Positions 16,866 to 26,768 of a stretch of 64,000 bases of DNA are shown here, in pieces. Position numbers and translations under genes: made by a program. The notes beneath the pieces are model-generated. The model was not told where the DNA came from and made no database searches. It worked only from the letters and a program-made list of their open reading frames with translations. Positions within the stretch are counted from its first letter, which is position 1. Each line of letters starts with the position of its first letter. This stretch comes from Halomonas salinarum (GTDB lineage: Bacteria; Pseudomonadota; Gammaproteobacteria; Pseudomonadales; Halomonadaceae): the NCBI RefSeq assembly GCF_012062845.1, contig NZ_WWNB01000020.1, positions 1 through 64,000 on the forward strand, written 5' to 3'.

Positions 16866-18281
16866 ATGTTCAAAGGATTTACCCGCTTTCTACAAGCGCC
16901 CGGTGAGCGCCTGAAGTCACTGTTCGGCCATCAGGACTCTGCCGATCAGACCCCCGCGCTGCGCGTTATTCCCCGCGATAACCATGACGTTTCCCGCAAG
17001 CTCTTCTCCGATGCTGCGCTCAAGGTTCTTTATCGCCTGCACAATGCCGGGTTCGAGGCGTACCTGGTCGGCGGCAGCATCAGGGACTCCCTGCTCGGCA
17101 AGACACCCAAGGACTTCGATGTTGCCACCGATGCAACACCCGAAGAGCTGCGCGACCTGTTCCGCAACTCGCGGATCATCGGGCGGCGCTTTCGCATCGT
17201 CCATGTGCGTTTCGGCCGCGAAGTGATCGAGGTCACCACCTTCCGAGGACGTCCCAACGACGATCATGGCGGCCAGCAGTCCCAGCAATCTCAAGACGGC
17301 CTGCTGCTGCGCGATAACGTCTGGGGCAATGTCGAAGAAGACGCCCTGCGCCGTGACTTCACGGTCAATGCGCTCTATTACAATATTGCCGATTTCTCGA
17401 TCCATGACTGGGCGAATGGTGTACGCGACATCGAGACGCGCACGCTGCGCCTGATCGGCGACCCGGCAACCCGCTACCGGGAAGATCCGGTGCGGATGCT
17501 GCGCGCGGTACGCTTCGCCGCCAAGCTCGACTTCACCATGGACGCTGCCACCGAGACGCCGATCCATGAGCTGGCGCCGCTGTTGCTGCAGATTCCCCCG
17601 GCACGGTTGTTCGACGAGATCCTCAAGCTGTTCCTGGCCGGCCACGCCCTGGCCACCTTCCGGGCACTGCGCCACCACGGTCTCTTTCCGATGCTCTTCC
17701 CGGAGGCCGATGAGGCCCTGGAAGCGCTGCCCTGGGCGGAGCCGCTCATGGAACGGGCACTGGAGAATACCGATGACCGCATCCGTCGCGATCGCCCCGT
17801 CACGCCTGCCTTTTTGATCGGCGCCCTGCTGTGGCCTGGCGTGACGAGGCGTCAACAGGAACTGATCGACGATGGCATGCCCGCGGTGCCGGCAATGCAT
17901 AGTGCCGCCCAGCAGGTAGTGAGTCGCCAGCTCAAGCACGTATCGATCCCCAAACGCTTCAGCATGCCAATGCGCGAGATCTGGGATCTACAGATGCACC
18001 TGCCCAAGCGTCACGGCAAGAAGGCCTTCCAGACGCTGGATCATCCGCGCTTTCGAGCCGCCTACGACTTCTTGCTGGTTCGCGAAGAAGCCGGCGAGAT
18101 CGAGCCGGGCCTGGGCAGCTGGTGGACGGCCTTCCAGGATGCTGACGAGCACGAACAGCGCCGCCTGCTGCAGAAGCTGGGCAGCGACCCTGCCGGCAGC
18201 GGTAACGGTAAGAAGCGCAAGCGTCGCCCCCGGAAACGGCGGCGCAGTGCGGCACCTTCATCGCCGAGCCAGCAGGACTGA
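16866..18281 (+). CDS. pcnB: Poly(A) polymerase I
   Basis: Adds 3' poly(A) tails to RNA, promoting decay by the degradosome. Taking the ATG at 16866 gives 471 residues; an in-frame TTG at 16833 would add 11. The class II CCA/PAP nucleotidyltransferase signature is clear: LVGGSIRDSLLGK followed by the metal-binding DFD (KTPKDFDVATDA). Also seen are RRFRIVHVRFG, RRDFTVNALYYN and the EDPVRMLRAVRFAAK helix. The C-terminus is a strongly basic tail (KKRKRRPRKRRR), common in PcnB. The position after crcZ is conserved. Confidence 0.95.
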   Translation: MFKGFTRFLQAPGERLKSLFGHQDSADQTPALRVIPRDNHDVSRKLFSDAALKVLYRLHNAGFEAYLVGGSIRDSLLGKTPKDFDVATDATPEELRDLFRNSRIIGRRFRIVHVRFGREVIEVTTFRGRPNDDHGGQQSQQSQDGLLLRDNVWGNVEEDALRRDFTVNALYYNIADFSIHDWANGVRDIETRTLRLIGDPATRYREDPVRMLRAVRFAAKLDFTMDAATETPIHELAPLLLQIPPARLFDEILKLFLAGHALATFRALRHHGLFPMLFPEADEALEALPWAEPLMERALENTDDRIRRDRPVTPAFLIGALLWPGVTRRQQELIDDGMPAVPAMHSAAQQVVSRQLKHVSIPKRFSMPMREIWDLQMHLPKRHGKKAFQTLDHPRFRAAYDFLLVREEAGEIEPGLGSWWTAFQDADEHEQRRLLQKLGSDPAGSGNGKKRKRRPRKRRRSAAPSSPSQQD

Positions 18282-18285
18282 GCGG

Positions 18286-18771
18286 ATGCTCTCACATGCC
18301 TATATCGGCCTTGGCAGCAACCTCGATGACCCGCTTGGACATGTCGAGCGGGCACTGGGTGAGCTCGATAGGCTGCCGCTGACCCGGGTCGCAGCCGCCT
18401 CTTCTTGCTATGCGAGTCGTCCGGTGGGCCCTCAGGACCAACCCGACTTCATCAACGCCGTCGCGCACCTCGAGACCCGGCTGTCACCGCTCTCGCTGCT
18501 CGACCAGCTCCAGGCCCTCGAACAACGCCACGCCCGGGTACGACAGCGGCACTGGGGACCGCGCACCCTCGATCTGGATCTGCTGCTGTACGACAATCAG
18601 TGTCTACATCACCCGCGCCTGCGCCTGCCCCACCCGGAACTTGCCAACCGCGCCTTCGTGGTGGTGCCGTTGCACGAGTTGGCACCTTCTCTCGAGCTGC
18701 CGGGCCTGGGGGCTCTCGCGACACAACCTGGCTGGCAGGATGCTGGCGACTTGCGGGCACTGTTACCCTAG
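18286..18771 (+). CDS. folK: HPPK, folate pyrophosphokinase
   Basis: Transfers pyrophosphate from ATP to 6-hydroxymethyl-dihydropterin, the step before FolP in folate synthesis. The ATG at 18286, four bases after the pcnB stop, gives 161 residues. Motifs: YIGLGSNLDDP (5-15), PVGPQDQPDFINAVA, and the HPPK signature WGPRTLDLDLLLYD with its Mg-binding aspartates (about 91-104). It is likely co-translated with pcnB. The pcnB-folK-panBCD order is conserved in pseudomonads. Confidence 0.95.
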   Translation: MLSHAYIGLGSNLDDPLGHVERALGELDRLPLTRVAAASSCYASRPVGPQDQPDFINAVAHLETRLSPLSLLDQLQALEQRHARVRQRHWGPRTLDLDLLLYDNQCLHHPRLRLPHPELANRAFVVVPLHELAPSLELPGLGALATQPGWQDAGDLRALLP

Positions 18772-18791
18772 AGGTAGAGTTGCCCGTCTCT

Positions 18792-18828
18792 TGTTACCAT
18801 TTCACACTTCAGGGGCCGCCAGGTAACA
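18792..18828. promoter_or_regulatory. TGTTACC/GGTAACA inverted pair before panB
   Basis: TGTTACC (18792-18798) and GGTAACA (18822-18828) with 23 bp between, in the folK-panB gap. This is the same 7-bp pair found upstream of the crcZ-like RNA. No sigma-54 promoter follows it, so a CbrB role is speculative; it could also form a hairpin in a folK-panB transcript. Confidence 0.4.
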
Positions 18829-18915
18829 CCTTGATGGCGAAAGCCCCCGACGCCAGCCAGGCGACCGCTCGACGTCAACGCGGTCCTACGACGCTATCGA
18901 TGAGATCGTAATACT

Positions 18916-19707
18916 ATGAAAACCGTCACCTTGAGCACGCTTTCGGCCCATAAGCGGGCGGGGGAGACCTTCAGCTGCCTGACCGCCTATGATGCCTCCT
19001 TTGCCCGCGCCGCCAGCGACGCCGGCATCGAGGTACTGTTGGTCGGCGATTCTCTGGGCATGGTGCTACAGGGACACGACAGCACGCTGCCGGTCACGCT
19101 GGATGACATCGGCTACCACACCCGCTGCGCGGCTCGTGGCAAGGGCGCCAGCCTGTTAATGGTCGACCTGCCCTTCATGAGCAATTCGAGCCTACCCAGG
19201 CTGCTCGACGATGCCGGCGAGCTGATGCGCGCGGGCGCCGAAATCGTCAAGGTCGAGGGCGAGGCCTGGATGGCCGAGGGCATTCGCGAACTGACGCGTC
19301 GGGGGGTGCCGGTATGCGCACACCTGGGCCTGACGCCGCAATCGGTGCACCAGTTGGGGGGCTACAAGGTTCAGGGCCGTGACACGGCGCGCGCCGAGCA
19401 GATCCTCCATGACGCCAAGTCCCTACAGGATGCCGGCGCTTCGGTGATCCTGCTCGAATGCGTGCCGGCGAGCCTTGGCCGCGAGGTACGTGATGCACTG
19501 GAGGTGCCGGTGATCGGCATCGGCGCAGGCCCCGATGTCGATGGCCAGATCCTGGTCATGCACGACGTATTGGGTATCACCCACGGGCGCACGCCACGCT
19601 TCGTGAAAAACTTCATGGTCGACGCCGATAATATCCAGGATGCCTTCCGTCGTTATCATGACGACGTCAAGGCACGCCGCTTCCCGGCAGAGGAGCACTG
19701 CTTCTGA
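18916..19707 (+). CDS. panB: Ketopantoate hydroxymethyltransferase
   Basis: First committed step of pantothenate/CoA synthesis, adding a hydroxymethyl group from methylene-THF to 2-ketoisovalerate. The 263-residue TIM-barrel protein shows LTAYDASFA (22-30), LLVGDSLGMVLQGHDSTLPV with the metal-binding Asp, VKVEG, HLGLTPQSV and the catalytic-Glu region ILLECVP. Its stop overlaps the panC start (TGATG at 19705), so panB-panC are coupled. Confidence 0.96.
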   Translation: MKTVTLSTLSAHKRAGETFSCLTAYDASFARAASDAGIEVLLVGDSLGMVLQGHDSTLPVTLDDIGYHTRCAARGKGASLLMVDLPFMSNSSLPRLLDDAGELMRAGAEIVKVEGEAWMAEGIRELTRRGVPVCAHLGLTPQSVHQLGGYKVQGRDTARAEQILHDAKSLQDAGASVILLECVPASLGREVRDALEVPVIGIGAGPDVDGQILVMHDVLGITHGRTPRFVKNFMVDADNIQDAFRRYHDDVKARRFPAEEHCF

Positions 19708-20567
19708 TGGAGACCCTGCATCACATCCAGGCGCTGCGTCAGGCACTAGCTGGCCCCAGGCGGGCCGGGCAGCGCATCGCCCTGGTGCCGACCATGGGTA
19801 ATCTGCACGAGGGCCATCTGGAGCTTGTGGCCATGGCCCGGGCACATGCTGACCTTGTCGTGGCGACGATCTTCGTCAACCCGCTGCAGTTCGGCGAGGG
19901 CGAGGATCTGGACGCCTACCCGCGCACACTCGCCGAGGATCAGGCCGGACTGGCACGGGCGGGCTGCGACCTGCTGTTCGCCCCATCGACTCGCGAACTC
20001 TATCCTCAGGGCCTTGACGTACAGACTCGCGTTCACGTGGCCGGGGTTAGCGAGGGGCTTTGCGGCAGCTCACGGCCCGGTCACTTCGATGGCGTGGCCA
20101 CCGTTGTCAGCCTGCTGTTCAACCTGGTGCAGCCCGACGTGGCCTGCTTTGGCGAGAAGGACTATCAGCAGTTGGCAGTGATTCGCCAGCTGACCCGCGA
20201 CCTGCATTTTCCCGTCAAGATTGTTGGTGCGCCCATTGTGCGCGCCGCCGATGGCCTGGCGCTATCGTCACGCAATGGCTATCTGAGCGAGGAAGAGCGG
20301 GCCCAGGCGCCCGGCCTCTATGCCACCCTGTGCGAGCTACGCGACGCGCTCATTGCCGGCACACCTGCCGCCGATGCCATCGCGACCGCCCATGAGCGCC
20401 TGGTCTCGCGCGGTTTCGTACCCGACTATCTGGCGCTGCGCCGCGCCGACGACCTCGGCGAGGTCGACGCCCAGACCCAGGAGGCGATCATTCTCGCCGC
20501 AGCGCAACTGGGGCCGGCCCGCCTGATCGACAACCTAAACGTTAACCTGTCGCAACGCGACGGATAA
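19707..20567 (+). CDS. panC: Pantothenate synthetase
   Basis: Condenses pantoate and beta-alanine with ATP to give pantothenate. 286 residues; the class I nucleotidyltransferase HIGH motif is [11 protein letters not shown] (about 31-41) and the KMSKS-like motif is LSSRNGYLS (about 187-195). The pantoate-binding FGEKDYQQ is present. It shares one base with panB; panD follows after 13 nt with its own strong Shine-Dalgarno AAGGAGG. Confidence 0.96.
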   Translation: METLHHIQALRQALAGPRRAGQRIALVPTMGNLHEGHLELVAMARAHADLVVATIFVNPLQFGEGEDLDAYPRTLAEDQAGLARAGCDLLFAPSTRELYPQGLDVQTRVHVAGVSEGLCGSSRPGHFDGVATVVSLLFNLVQPDVACFGEKDYQQLAVIRQLTRDLHFPVKIVGAPIVRAADGLALSSRNGYLSEEERAQAPGLYATLCELRDALIAGTPAADAIATAHERLVSRGFVPDYLALRRADDLGEVDAQTQEAIILAAAQLGPARLIDNLNVNLSQRDG

Positions 20568-20580
20568 GGAGGGCAATCCG

Positions 20581-20961
20581 ATGTACACCATCATGCTCAA
20601 GGCCAAGCTACACATGGCTCGCGTCACCCACGCCGTGCTCAACTACGAAGGCTCCTGCGCCATCGATGGCGAGTTGCTCGATATGGCAGGCATTCGCGAA
20701 AACGAACAGATCCAGATCTACAACGTCGAGGGGGGACAGCGTTTCACCACCTACGCCATCCGCGCCGAAGAAGGCTCGAAGGTGATCTCGGTGAACGGCG
20801 CCGCGGCCCACCTGGCAAGTGCCGGTGACCGCGTCATCATCTGCAGCTATGCCCACTACGATGATCGTGAAATCGAGCAGCACCAGCCATCGCTGGTCTA
20901 TCTGCAAGAAGGCAACGACGTCAGCCACACCAGTAATGCCATCCCCATCCAGCTCGCCTGA
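20581..20961 (+). CDS. panD: Aspartate 1-decarboxylase proenzyme
   Basis: Makes beta-alanine from aspartate for PanC. The 126-residue pyruvoyl-dependent proenzyme self-cleaves at the Gly24-Ser25 bond, visible in YEGSCAIDG, so Ser25 becomes the pyruvoyl group. K9, H11 and R12 positions are occupied as in the family ([10 protein letters not shown]). A self-complementary GC-rich stem lies just after the stop (20974-21001) and may end the pan operon, though it lacks a T-run. Confidence 0.96.
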   Translation: MYTIMLKAKLHMARVTHAVLNYEGSCAIDGELLDMAGIRENEQIQIYNVEGGQRFTTYAIRAEEGSKVISVNGAAAHLASAGDRVIICSYAHYDDREIEQHQPSLVYLQEGNDVSHTSNAIPIQLA

Positions 20962-21175
20962 AGCACCTGCCCATGGCCGGCGCACGCGCACGTGCCGGCC
21001 ACGGAACCCTGTCGACCTACTGGGCAGGTCGCCACACTTCCTGTTGCAAAACGCCCATTGCTGACGCCGCGCTCGTCTCCCTCTTGCGGCTGATGACCTT
21101 GGCCATTGCCTATTTCATCACCTTGTTTACCCCCCGGCTCACCTTGCGCTTTGGTCACATGTACGCGATTAGCCA

Positions 21176-21205
21176 TTGTCGCGGCGCACACGACTCTCCT
21201 ATGCT
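21176..21205 (+). promoter_or_regulatory. Candidate thiolase promoter
   Basis: TTGTCG, 18-bp spacer, TATGCT, 35 bp upstream of the thiolase ATG. It is a moderate sigma-70 match in the 278-bp gap after panD; no operator was recognised. Confidence 0.4.
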
Positions 21206-21239
21206 AAAGGATCACTAGCTCGTTTCGAGGAGTCTCTGT

Positions 21240-22418
21240 ATGCAAGACGTGGTTATTGTCGCGGCTCGCCGCACTGCCGTTGGCACCTTCGGCGGCTCGC
21301 TCGCCGATATTCCTGCAAGCGATCTGGGCGCTCTAGTTATCAAGGATATCCTCGCCCAGACCGGTGTCGCAGGTGATCAGGTCAACGAAGTACTGCTTGG
21401 CCAGGTACTCACAGCGGGCGTTGGCCAGAACCCAGCACGCCAGGCGTCCATCAAGGCCGGCCTCCCCGACGCCGTGCCAGCCATGACCATCAATAAAGTC
21501 TGCGGCTCAGGCCTCAAGGCGCTGCATCTGGCGACGCAGGCGATCCGCTGCGGCGACGCCGAACTGATCCTCGCCGGCGGCCAGGAAAACATGTCCGCGT
21601 CGCCCCACGTCCTGCCGCACTCTCGTACCGGTCAGCGCATGGGCGACTGGAAGGCCGTTGATACCATGGTCAACGATGGCCTGTGGGATTCCTTCAACGA
21701 CTATCACATGGGTATCACGGCCGAGAACCTGGCCGAGAAGTATGGGATCACCCGCGAGGAAATGGATGAATTCGCCGCGGCATCCCAGCAAAAGGCCGCG
21801 GCCGCCATCGATAGCGGCAAGTTCAAGAGCCAGATCGTGCCGGTCGAGATTCCACAGCGTAAAGGCGACCCCGTGGTATTTGACACCGACGAAGGCCCGC
21901 GCGCCGGTGTGACCGCTGAGAAACTGGGTGGCATGCGTCCCGCCTTCAAGAAAGATGGCACCGTCACCGCCGGCAACGCCTCCTCGATCAACGACGGCGC
22001 CGCGGTTGTCATGCTGTGTTCCGCCGACAAGGCCAAGGAGTTGGGGCTGGAGCCACTGGCCCGTATCAAGGCCTATTCCAATGCTGGCGTCGAGCCATCC
22101 ATCATGGGCATTGGTCCGGCGCCGGCGACGCGTCGCTGCCTCGACAAGGCCGGCTGGGCGATCGGCGAGCTTGACCTGATCGAGGCCAATGAGGCCTTTG
22201 CCGCTCAGGCGCTGTCGGTCAACAAGGAGCTTGGCTGGGACGCAGAGAAGATCAACGTCAACGGTGGTGCGATCGCCATCGGCCACCCGATCGGCGCCTC
22301 AGGCTGCCGGATACTGGTGACGCTGGTTCATGAGATGATCGCCCGCGACGCCAAGAAAGGCCTGGCGACGCTGTGCATCGGCGGCGGGCAAGGGGTGGCG
22401 CTAGCCATCGAGAGGTAA
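21240..22418 (+). CDS. phaA: Acetyl-CoA C-acetyltransferase (thiolase)
   Basis: Biosynthetic-type thiolase condensing two acetyl-CoA to acetoacetyl-CoA, or the reverse. The 392-residue protein has the acyl-accepting Cys in [11 protein letters not shown] (near residue 89), the His in [15 protein letters not shown] (near 348) and the second Cys in [10 protein letters not shown] (near 378). Halomonads make polyhydroxybutyrate, so PhaA is a reasonable name, but no phaB or phaC is adjacent and AtoB is equally possible. GAGGAG precedes the ATG. The gene is convergent with pnp. Confidence 0.9.
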   Translation: MQDVVIVAARRTAVGTFGGSLADIPASDLGALVIKDILAQTGVAGDQVNEVLLGQVLTAGVGQNPARQASIKAGLPDAVPAMTINKVCGSGLKALHLATQAIRCGDAELILAGGQENMSASPHVLPHSRTGQRMGDWKAVDTMVNDGLWDSFNDYHMGITAENLAEKYGITREEMDEFAAASQQKAAAAIDSGKFKSQIVPVEIPQRKGDPVVFDTDEGPRAGVTAEKLGGMRPAFKKDGTVTAGNASSINDGAAVVMLCSADKAKELGLEPLARIKAYSNAGVEPSIMGIGPAPATRRCLDKAGWAIGELDLIEANEAFAAQALSVNKELGWDAEKINVNGGAIAIGHPIGASGCRILVTLVHEMIARDAKKGLATLCIGGGQGVALAIER

Positions 22419-22442
22419 GCCCGCACTACCACAAGAGCGATC

Positions 22443-22556
22443 CCGGTTCCCCGGGGGCAGGGCGGAGCGGAGGTCCGATGCCATGGATGGCATCGGTAGC
22501 GCCCAAGGAAGGGTTCACAGCGCCTCCGCGATGGTCCGGCACTCCGGGACCTGTCG
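22443..22556. repeat. Large imperfect inverted-repeat element
   Basis: An intergenic segment that can fold into one long structure. The outer arms are GGTTCCCCGG (from 22444) and CCGGGACC near 22550, the middle arms are GCGGAG-type and CCTCCGC, and a central perfect 8-bp stem CCGATGCC/GGCATCGG spans 22477-22498. This resembles the palindromic intergenic repeats scattered in many halophile and pseudomonad genomes. Copy number cannot be judged here. Confidence 0.5.
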
Positions 22557-22594
22557 TCGGAAAAGCCGCGCCACCGCCATGCACGAGCCAAAAA

Positions 22595-22623
22595 ACGCCC
22601 CCGCAGCCTGGCTGCGGGGGCGT
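22595..22623. terminator. Bidirectional terminator, thiolase/pnp
   Basis: 12-bp GC-rich perfect stem (22595-22606 with 22612-22623), 5-nt loop. On the minus strand it is followed by TTTTTTGG, a good intrinsic terminator for pnp. On the plus strand it can serve the convergent thiolase gene. Confidence 0.88.
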
Positions 22624-22646
22624 TATCGTTGCGGCGTCGCTCAGGT

Positions 22647-24776
22647 TCAGTCGACGACGACCTCGGCGGCCTCGAAGGCTGCCTTTTCTTCCGGCGTGAT
22701 CTCCTTGATGGTGAGCTTCACGCGGTTGCGGTTGTCGATATCCAGCACCTTGACGATCACGTCGTCACCCTCGTTGAGGTACTCGCGCACGTCGTTTACG
22801 CGCTCGGGTACGATCTGAGAGATGTGCACCAGGCCGTCGGTACCCGGCATGATGTTGACGAAGGCCCCGAAGTCGGCGATGCGCACCACCTTGCCCATGT
22901 AGAGCTTGCCGATCTCGGCTTCGGCAGTGATCGCAAGTACCGTGTCGATGGCTGCCTTGGCGGCCGTCTTGTCTTCGGCATAGATGCGCACGGTGCCGTC
23001 GTCATCAAGGTCGACAGAGGCGCCGGTGTCGTCGCAGATCTTGCGAATGGTCGCGCCGCCCTTGCCGATCACGTCGCGAATCTTGTCCGGATTGATCTTG
23101 ATGGTGGCCATTGACGGGGCGTTGTCGGACACCTCGCTGCGGCTCTGGCCGATCACCTGGTTCATCTGCTCGAGGATGGTCAGGCGTGCCTCATGGGCCT
23201 GCTGCAGCGCCTGTTCCATGATCTCCTCGTTGATGCCCTCGATCTTGATGTCCATCTGCAGAGCGGTCACGCCGGAGGCCGAACCGGCCACCTTGAAGTC
23301 CATGTCGCCGAGGTGATCCTCGTCACCGAGAATGTCGGTCAGCACGGCAAAGCCGTCATCGTCCTTGACCAGGCCCATGGCAATGCCGGCTACCGGTGCC
23401 TTGATGGGCACACCGGCGTCCATCAGGGCGAGCGAGGTACCGCATACCGAGGCCATGGAGCTGGAGCCGTTGGACTCGGTGATCTCGGAGACCACGCGGA
23501 TGGTATAGGGGAAATCCTCATCGGACGGCAGCATGGCCTGGACGCCACGACGCGCCAGGCGGCCGTGGCCGATCTCGCGACGCTTGGGACCGCCCATGAA
23601 GCCCGCTTCACCCACGCAATATGGGGGGAAGTTGTAGTGCATCAGGAAACGGTCCTTGCGCTCGCCTTCCAGCGACTCGATCAGCTGGGAATCACGCAGG
23701 GTACCGAGAGTGGCCACGACCATGGCCTGGGTCTCACCACGGGTGAACACCGCCGAACCATGGGTCTTGGGCAGCATGCCGACTTCGATGTCGAGCGGGC
23801 GCACGGTCTTGAGATCGCGGCCGTCGATGCGCGGCTCGCCCTTGACGACACGCGAGCGCACGACTCGCTTCTCGAGCGCGGCGAAGGCCTTGGCCACTTC
23901 TTCGGCATCAAAGGCACCCGACTCTTCACCGGCCAGCGCCTCGATGGCCGAGTCCTTGGCGGCGCTCAGGGCATCCTGACGCGCCATCTTGTCGGTGATG
24001 CGGTACGCCTCGCCGACCTTGGCCTCGAAGTCCTTGGCAAGGGCCTCCTTGAGCGCAACGTTCTCTTCCGCCGGCTGCCAGTCCCACTTCGGCTTGCCCG
24101 CTTCGGCCACCAGTTCGTTGATGGCAGTGATCGCGACCTGCATTTCCTGGTGGGCGAACAACACCGCGCCCAGCATTTCGTCTTCCAGCAGCTCCTTGGC
24201 CTCGGACTCGACCATCAGCACGGCTTTCTCGGTGCCGGCGACGACCATGTTGAGTTCCGAGTGAGTCAGCTCCTCGACGGTCGGGTTGAGGAAGTACCCT
24301 TTATCATCATCGAAGCCGACACGCGCGGCACCGATCGGACCGCTGAACGGCAGACCAGAGATGGCCAGCGCCGCGGAGGTACCGATCATGGCAGCGATAT
24401 CCGGATCCTGATTGCGATCAGCGGACATCACGTTGCAGATGACCTGGACTTCGTTCATGAAGCCCTTGGGGAAGAGCGGACGGATCGGACGATCGATCAG
24501 CCGCGAGGTGAGGGTTTCCTTCTCGGTAGGACGCCCTTCACGCTTGAAGAAGCCGCCGGGGATCTTGCCCACGGCATAGGTCTTTTCTTGGTAGTGCACG
24601 GACAGCGGGAAGAAGTCCTGGCCCGGCTTTAAGGTCTTCTTGCCCACCACGGTGCACAGCACCACGGTATCGCCCATGGTGACCTGGACGGCACCGGTGG
24701 CCTGACGAGCGATGCGGCCCGTCTCGAGAGTCACGGTACTGCGACCGTACTGGAATGTTTTCTTGACCGGATTCAC
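22647..24776 (-). CDS. pnp: Polynucleotide phosphorylase
   Basis: 3'-to-5' phosphorolytic exoribonuclease and degradosome component. Starting at the GTG at 24774-24776 gives 709 residues beginning (V/M)[10 protein letters not shown], matching known PNPases; AAGGA sits 7 nt upstream. The frame continues upstream to 24851 but without similarity. Domains: two RNase PH cores (about 1-215 and 315-545) joined by the alpha domain, KH ([11 protein letters not shown], about 565) and S1 (about 620-690). It lies last in the rimP-to-pnp unit behind a hairpin after rpsO. Confidence 0.97.
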   Translation of the reverse strand: MNPVKKTFQYGRSTVTLETGRIARQATGAVQVTMGDTVVLCTVVGKKTLKPGQDFFPLSVHYQEKTYAVGKIPGGFFKREGRPTEKETLTSRLIDRPIRPLFPKGFMNEVQVICNVMSADRNQDPDIAAMIGTSAALAISGLPFSGPIGAARVGFDDDKGYFLNPTVEELTHSELNMVVAGTEKAVLMVESEAKELLEDEMLGAVLFAHQEMQVAITAINELVAEAGKPKWDWQPAEENVALKEALAKDFEAKVGEAYRITDKMARQDALSAAKDSAIEALAGEESGAFDAEEVAKAFAALEKRVVRSRVVKGEPRIDGRDLKTVRPLDIEVGMLPKTHGSAVFTRGETQAMVVATLGTLRDSQLIESLEGERKDRFLMHYNFPPYCVGEAGFMGGPKRREIGHGRLARRGVQAMLPSDEDFPYTIRVVSEITESNGSSSMASVCGTSLALMDAGVPIKAPVAGIAMGLVKDDDGFAVLTDILGDEDHLGDMDFKVAGSASGVTALQMDIKIEGINEEIMEQALQQAHEARLTILEQMNQVIGQSRSEVSDNAPSMATIKINPDKIRDVIGKGGATIRKICDDTGASVDLDDDGTVRIYAEDKTAAKAAIDTVLAITAEAEIGKLYMGKVVRIADFGAFVNIMPGTDGLVHISQIVPERVNDVREYLNEGDDVIVKVLDIDNRNRVKLTIKEITPEEKAAFEAAEVVVD

Positions 24777-24875
24777 GGCGGCTTCCTTCAACTTGTCGAA
24801 TTCATGTGGGTCTTTTGTCACGACGCCCATTTTAGGAGGTCGTCGGTGCAAGGGCTACCACGTTCCCATAAAAGA

Positions 24876-24901
24876 ACAAGCAACCCCTGGGGGTTGCTTG
24901 T
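24876..24901 (-). terminator. Hairpin between rpsO and pnp
   Basis: 12-bp stem (24876-24887 with 24890-24901) with a very tight loop, followed on the minus strand by TTCTTTTAT. It probably acts as a partial terminator of rpsO and as the folded pnp leader. In E. coli the same spot holds the rpsO terminator and the RNase III-processed pnp leader. Confidence 0.75.
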
Positions 24902-24977
24902 CCGAAGGACCCAACGACGCTTGCCGTGGGTCCGGAAAGGATTCGTGAACCCTTCCCTGTCTGGCGACCGGTGCCGC

Positions 24978-25247
24978 TTAGCGACGCAGGCCCAAGCGCT
25001 GGATCAGCGACTGGTAGCGCGAGAAATCCTTGCGCTTGAGATAGTCGAGCAGCTTGCGGCGCTGGTTGACCATGCGGATCAGGCCACGACGCGAGTGGTG
25101 ATCCTGCTTGTTGGTCTTGAAGTGATCCTGCAGGCCGTCGATGTTGGCGCTCAGCAGTGCCACCTGAACTTCGGGGGAACCGGTGTCGTTTTCGACACGG
25201 CCGAACTCATGAACGATCTCGGCCTTCTTTTCAGCGGTCAGTGCCAT
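24978..25247 (-). CDS. rpsO: 30S ribosomal protein S15
   Basis: Primary 16S-binding protein that organises the central domain of the 30S subunit. The ATG at 25245-25247 gives 89 residues ([15 protein letters not shown]...), the standard size; the longer open frame is not used. The S15 signature [18 protein letters not shown]-type core (about residues 36-53) is present. The gene sits 107 bp after truB. It is conserved in the order truB-rpsO-pnp. Confidence 0.97.
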   Translation of the reverse strand: MALTAEKKAEIVHEFGRVENDTGSPEVQVALLSANIDGLQDHFKTNKQDHHSRRGLIRMVNQRRKLLDYLKRKDFSRYQSLIQRLGLRR

Positions 25248-25354
25248 CTGTTTCTCCAGTAAGCAATATGCTTGGTGATGAATGTCGGAGACCACGCATA
25301 TTTGCAGTCTCCACGCCGGCGCCACGCGGCAGGTACCACGTGGTGCAGGTCGGG

Positions 25355-26290
25355 TTACGCTTCGCCGCCCGTTTGGGCAGCAGCGGTATTCAACAAGCGG
25401 CGAGGGATGATTTCCCCTTCCGCCTTGATCGTGACCAGGCCCAGAAAGGCCTCACCACGATAGAGTCTGACAGTGTCGTCAATGCCGAGCTCGCCGGTAT
25501 CGACGCGCGCCGGCTGGCCGTGCTGGATACGAGAGGCCACCATCTCGTCGACCTCGAGGGCCGGGAGATGCGCCACCAGCACATCGACCGGCATCAGCAT
25601 CGCTTGCCGGGCGTCCTGATCAGGCAACGCCTCCAGAGCGTCCAGCGTATGCATGCCGTCACCGTCGAAGGGACCCGTCTTGAGTCGACGCAAGGCCGTG
25701 ATATGGCCGCCGCAACCGAGCGCCTGGCCAATATCTTCGGCAAGCGTACGGATGTAGGTGCCTTTGCTGCAGCGCACTCGCAGCGCAAATCCCTCGGCAT
25801 CCGCCTCAAGCAGCCGGCTATCATAAACGCTCACGCGCCGGACTGCACGCTCGATTGTCTTGCCTTCCCGAGCCAGCTCATAGAGCTTGCGCCCTTCGTG
25901 CTTGAGCGCGGAATACATCGGCGGCACCTGGTCGATCTCGCCACGAAAACGCGACAACACGCGCTCGATATCGGCCTCATCCAAGGCCGGTACCGGAGCG
26001 CGCTCAACGACCTCGCCCTCGGCATCGCCGGTGTCGGTGACTTCGCCAAGCTTCACTCGCGTCTCGTAGACCTTGTCAGCCTCGAGCAGAAAGGAGCTGA
26101 ACTTGGTGGCCTCACCGAAACAGATCGGCAACAGCCCGGTGGCCATCGGGTCTAGTGTACCGGTGTGACCGGCCTTCTGAGCCTGATAGAGCCGCCGTAC
26201 GCGCTGCAGGATGTTGTTGCTCGACGCGCCCTTGGGCTTGTCGAACAACAGCACGCCATCGATCGGCAGGCCGCGACGCTTTCGCGCCAT
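25355..26290 (-). CDS. truB: tRNA pseudouridine-55 synthase
   Basis: Makes pseudouridine 55 in the T-loop of tRNAs. 311 residues with motif [11 protein letters not shown] (about 19-29), the catalytic Asp in [15 protein letters not shown] (about 41-55), and [17 protein letters not shown] and [15 protein letters not shown]. The ATG overlaps the rbfA stop by one base, so the two are coupled. Confidence 0.96.
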   Translation of the reverse strand: MARKRRGLPIDGVLLFDKPKGASSNNILQRVRRLYQAQKAGHTGTLDPMATGLLPICFGEATKFSSFLLEADKVYETRVKLGEVTDTGDAEGEVVERAPVPALDEADIERVLSRFRGEIDQVPPMYSALKHEGRKLYELAREGKTIERAVRRVSVYDSRLLEADAEGFALRVRCSKGTYIRTLAEDIGQALGCGGHITALRRLKTGPFDGDGMHTLDALEALPDQDARQAMLMPVDVLVAHLPALEVDEMVASRIQHGQPARVDTGELGIDDTVRLYRGEAFLGLVTIKAEGEIIPRRLLNTAAAQTGGEA

Positions 26291-26748
26291 CAGCGGCCGT
26301 CCTCGTCACTGCTACGGTCGCTACCCTTGTCAGCAACATCAGCGCTGTCGGCGACATCGCTGTCATCGTCCGGCGCTGCTTGATGCTGGGCACGATCGCT
26401 GGCAACCGCCTCTTCGATCAACGACGCCATCTGTTGCCCGCGCACCACACTCTCATCGTAATGAAAGCGCAGTTCCGGCACATGACGAAGCTTGATGCGA
26501 CGGGCGATCTGGCTGCGCAGGAAACCGGCGGCACGCTTGAGCACCTTGAGGTTGTCCTTGACCCGCTCGGCATCGTTCTCGCCGAGCAGGGTGACATAGA
26601 TGTCGGCATAGCCGAGGTCACGGCTGACCGTGACCCCGCTGACGGTGACCATACCCAGGCGCGGGTCTTTGACCTCGCGCTGGATGAGTACCGCCAGCTC
26701 CTGCTGAAGCTGGTCGGCTACCCGGTCGGTACGCTTGAACTCGCGCAT
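26290..26748 (-). CDS. rbfA: Ribosome-binding factor A
   Basis: Late 30S assembly factor needed for 16S 5' processing and cold growth. 152 residues with a single KH-like domain; motifs REFKRTDRVADQLQQELA (2-19), VKDPRLG and FHYDES are seen. The C-terminal 30 residues are a highly acidic, disordered Asp/Ser tail, longer than in E. coli and in keeping with halophile proteomes. It begins 20 nt after infB. Confidence 0.95.
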   Translation of the reverse strand: MREFKRTDRVADQLQQELAVLIQREVKDPRLGMVTVSGVTVSRDLGYADIYVTLLGENDAERVKDNLKVLKRAAGFLRSQIARRIKLRHVPELRFHYDESVVRGQQMASLIEEAVASDRAQHQAAPDDDSDVADSADVADKGSDRSSDEDGR

Positions 26749-26768
26749 GACCAGCTCTCCTCGGTCGG

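Noticed and set aside
18840-18915. Sigma-54 promoter before panB next to the TGTTACC/GGTAACA pair
   Set aside because: No TGGC-N9-11-TGC element with invariant GG and GC at proper spacing was found in the gap.
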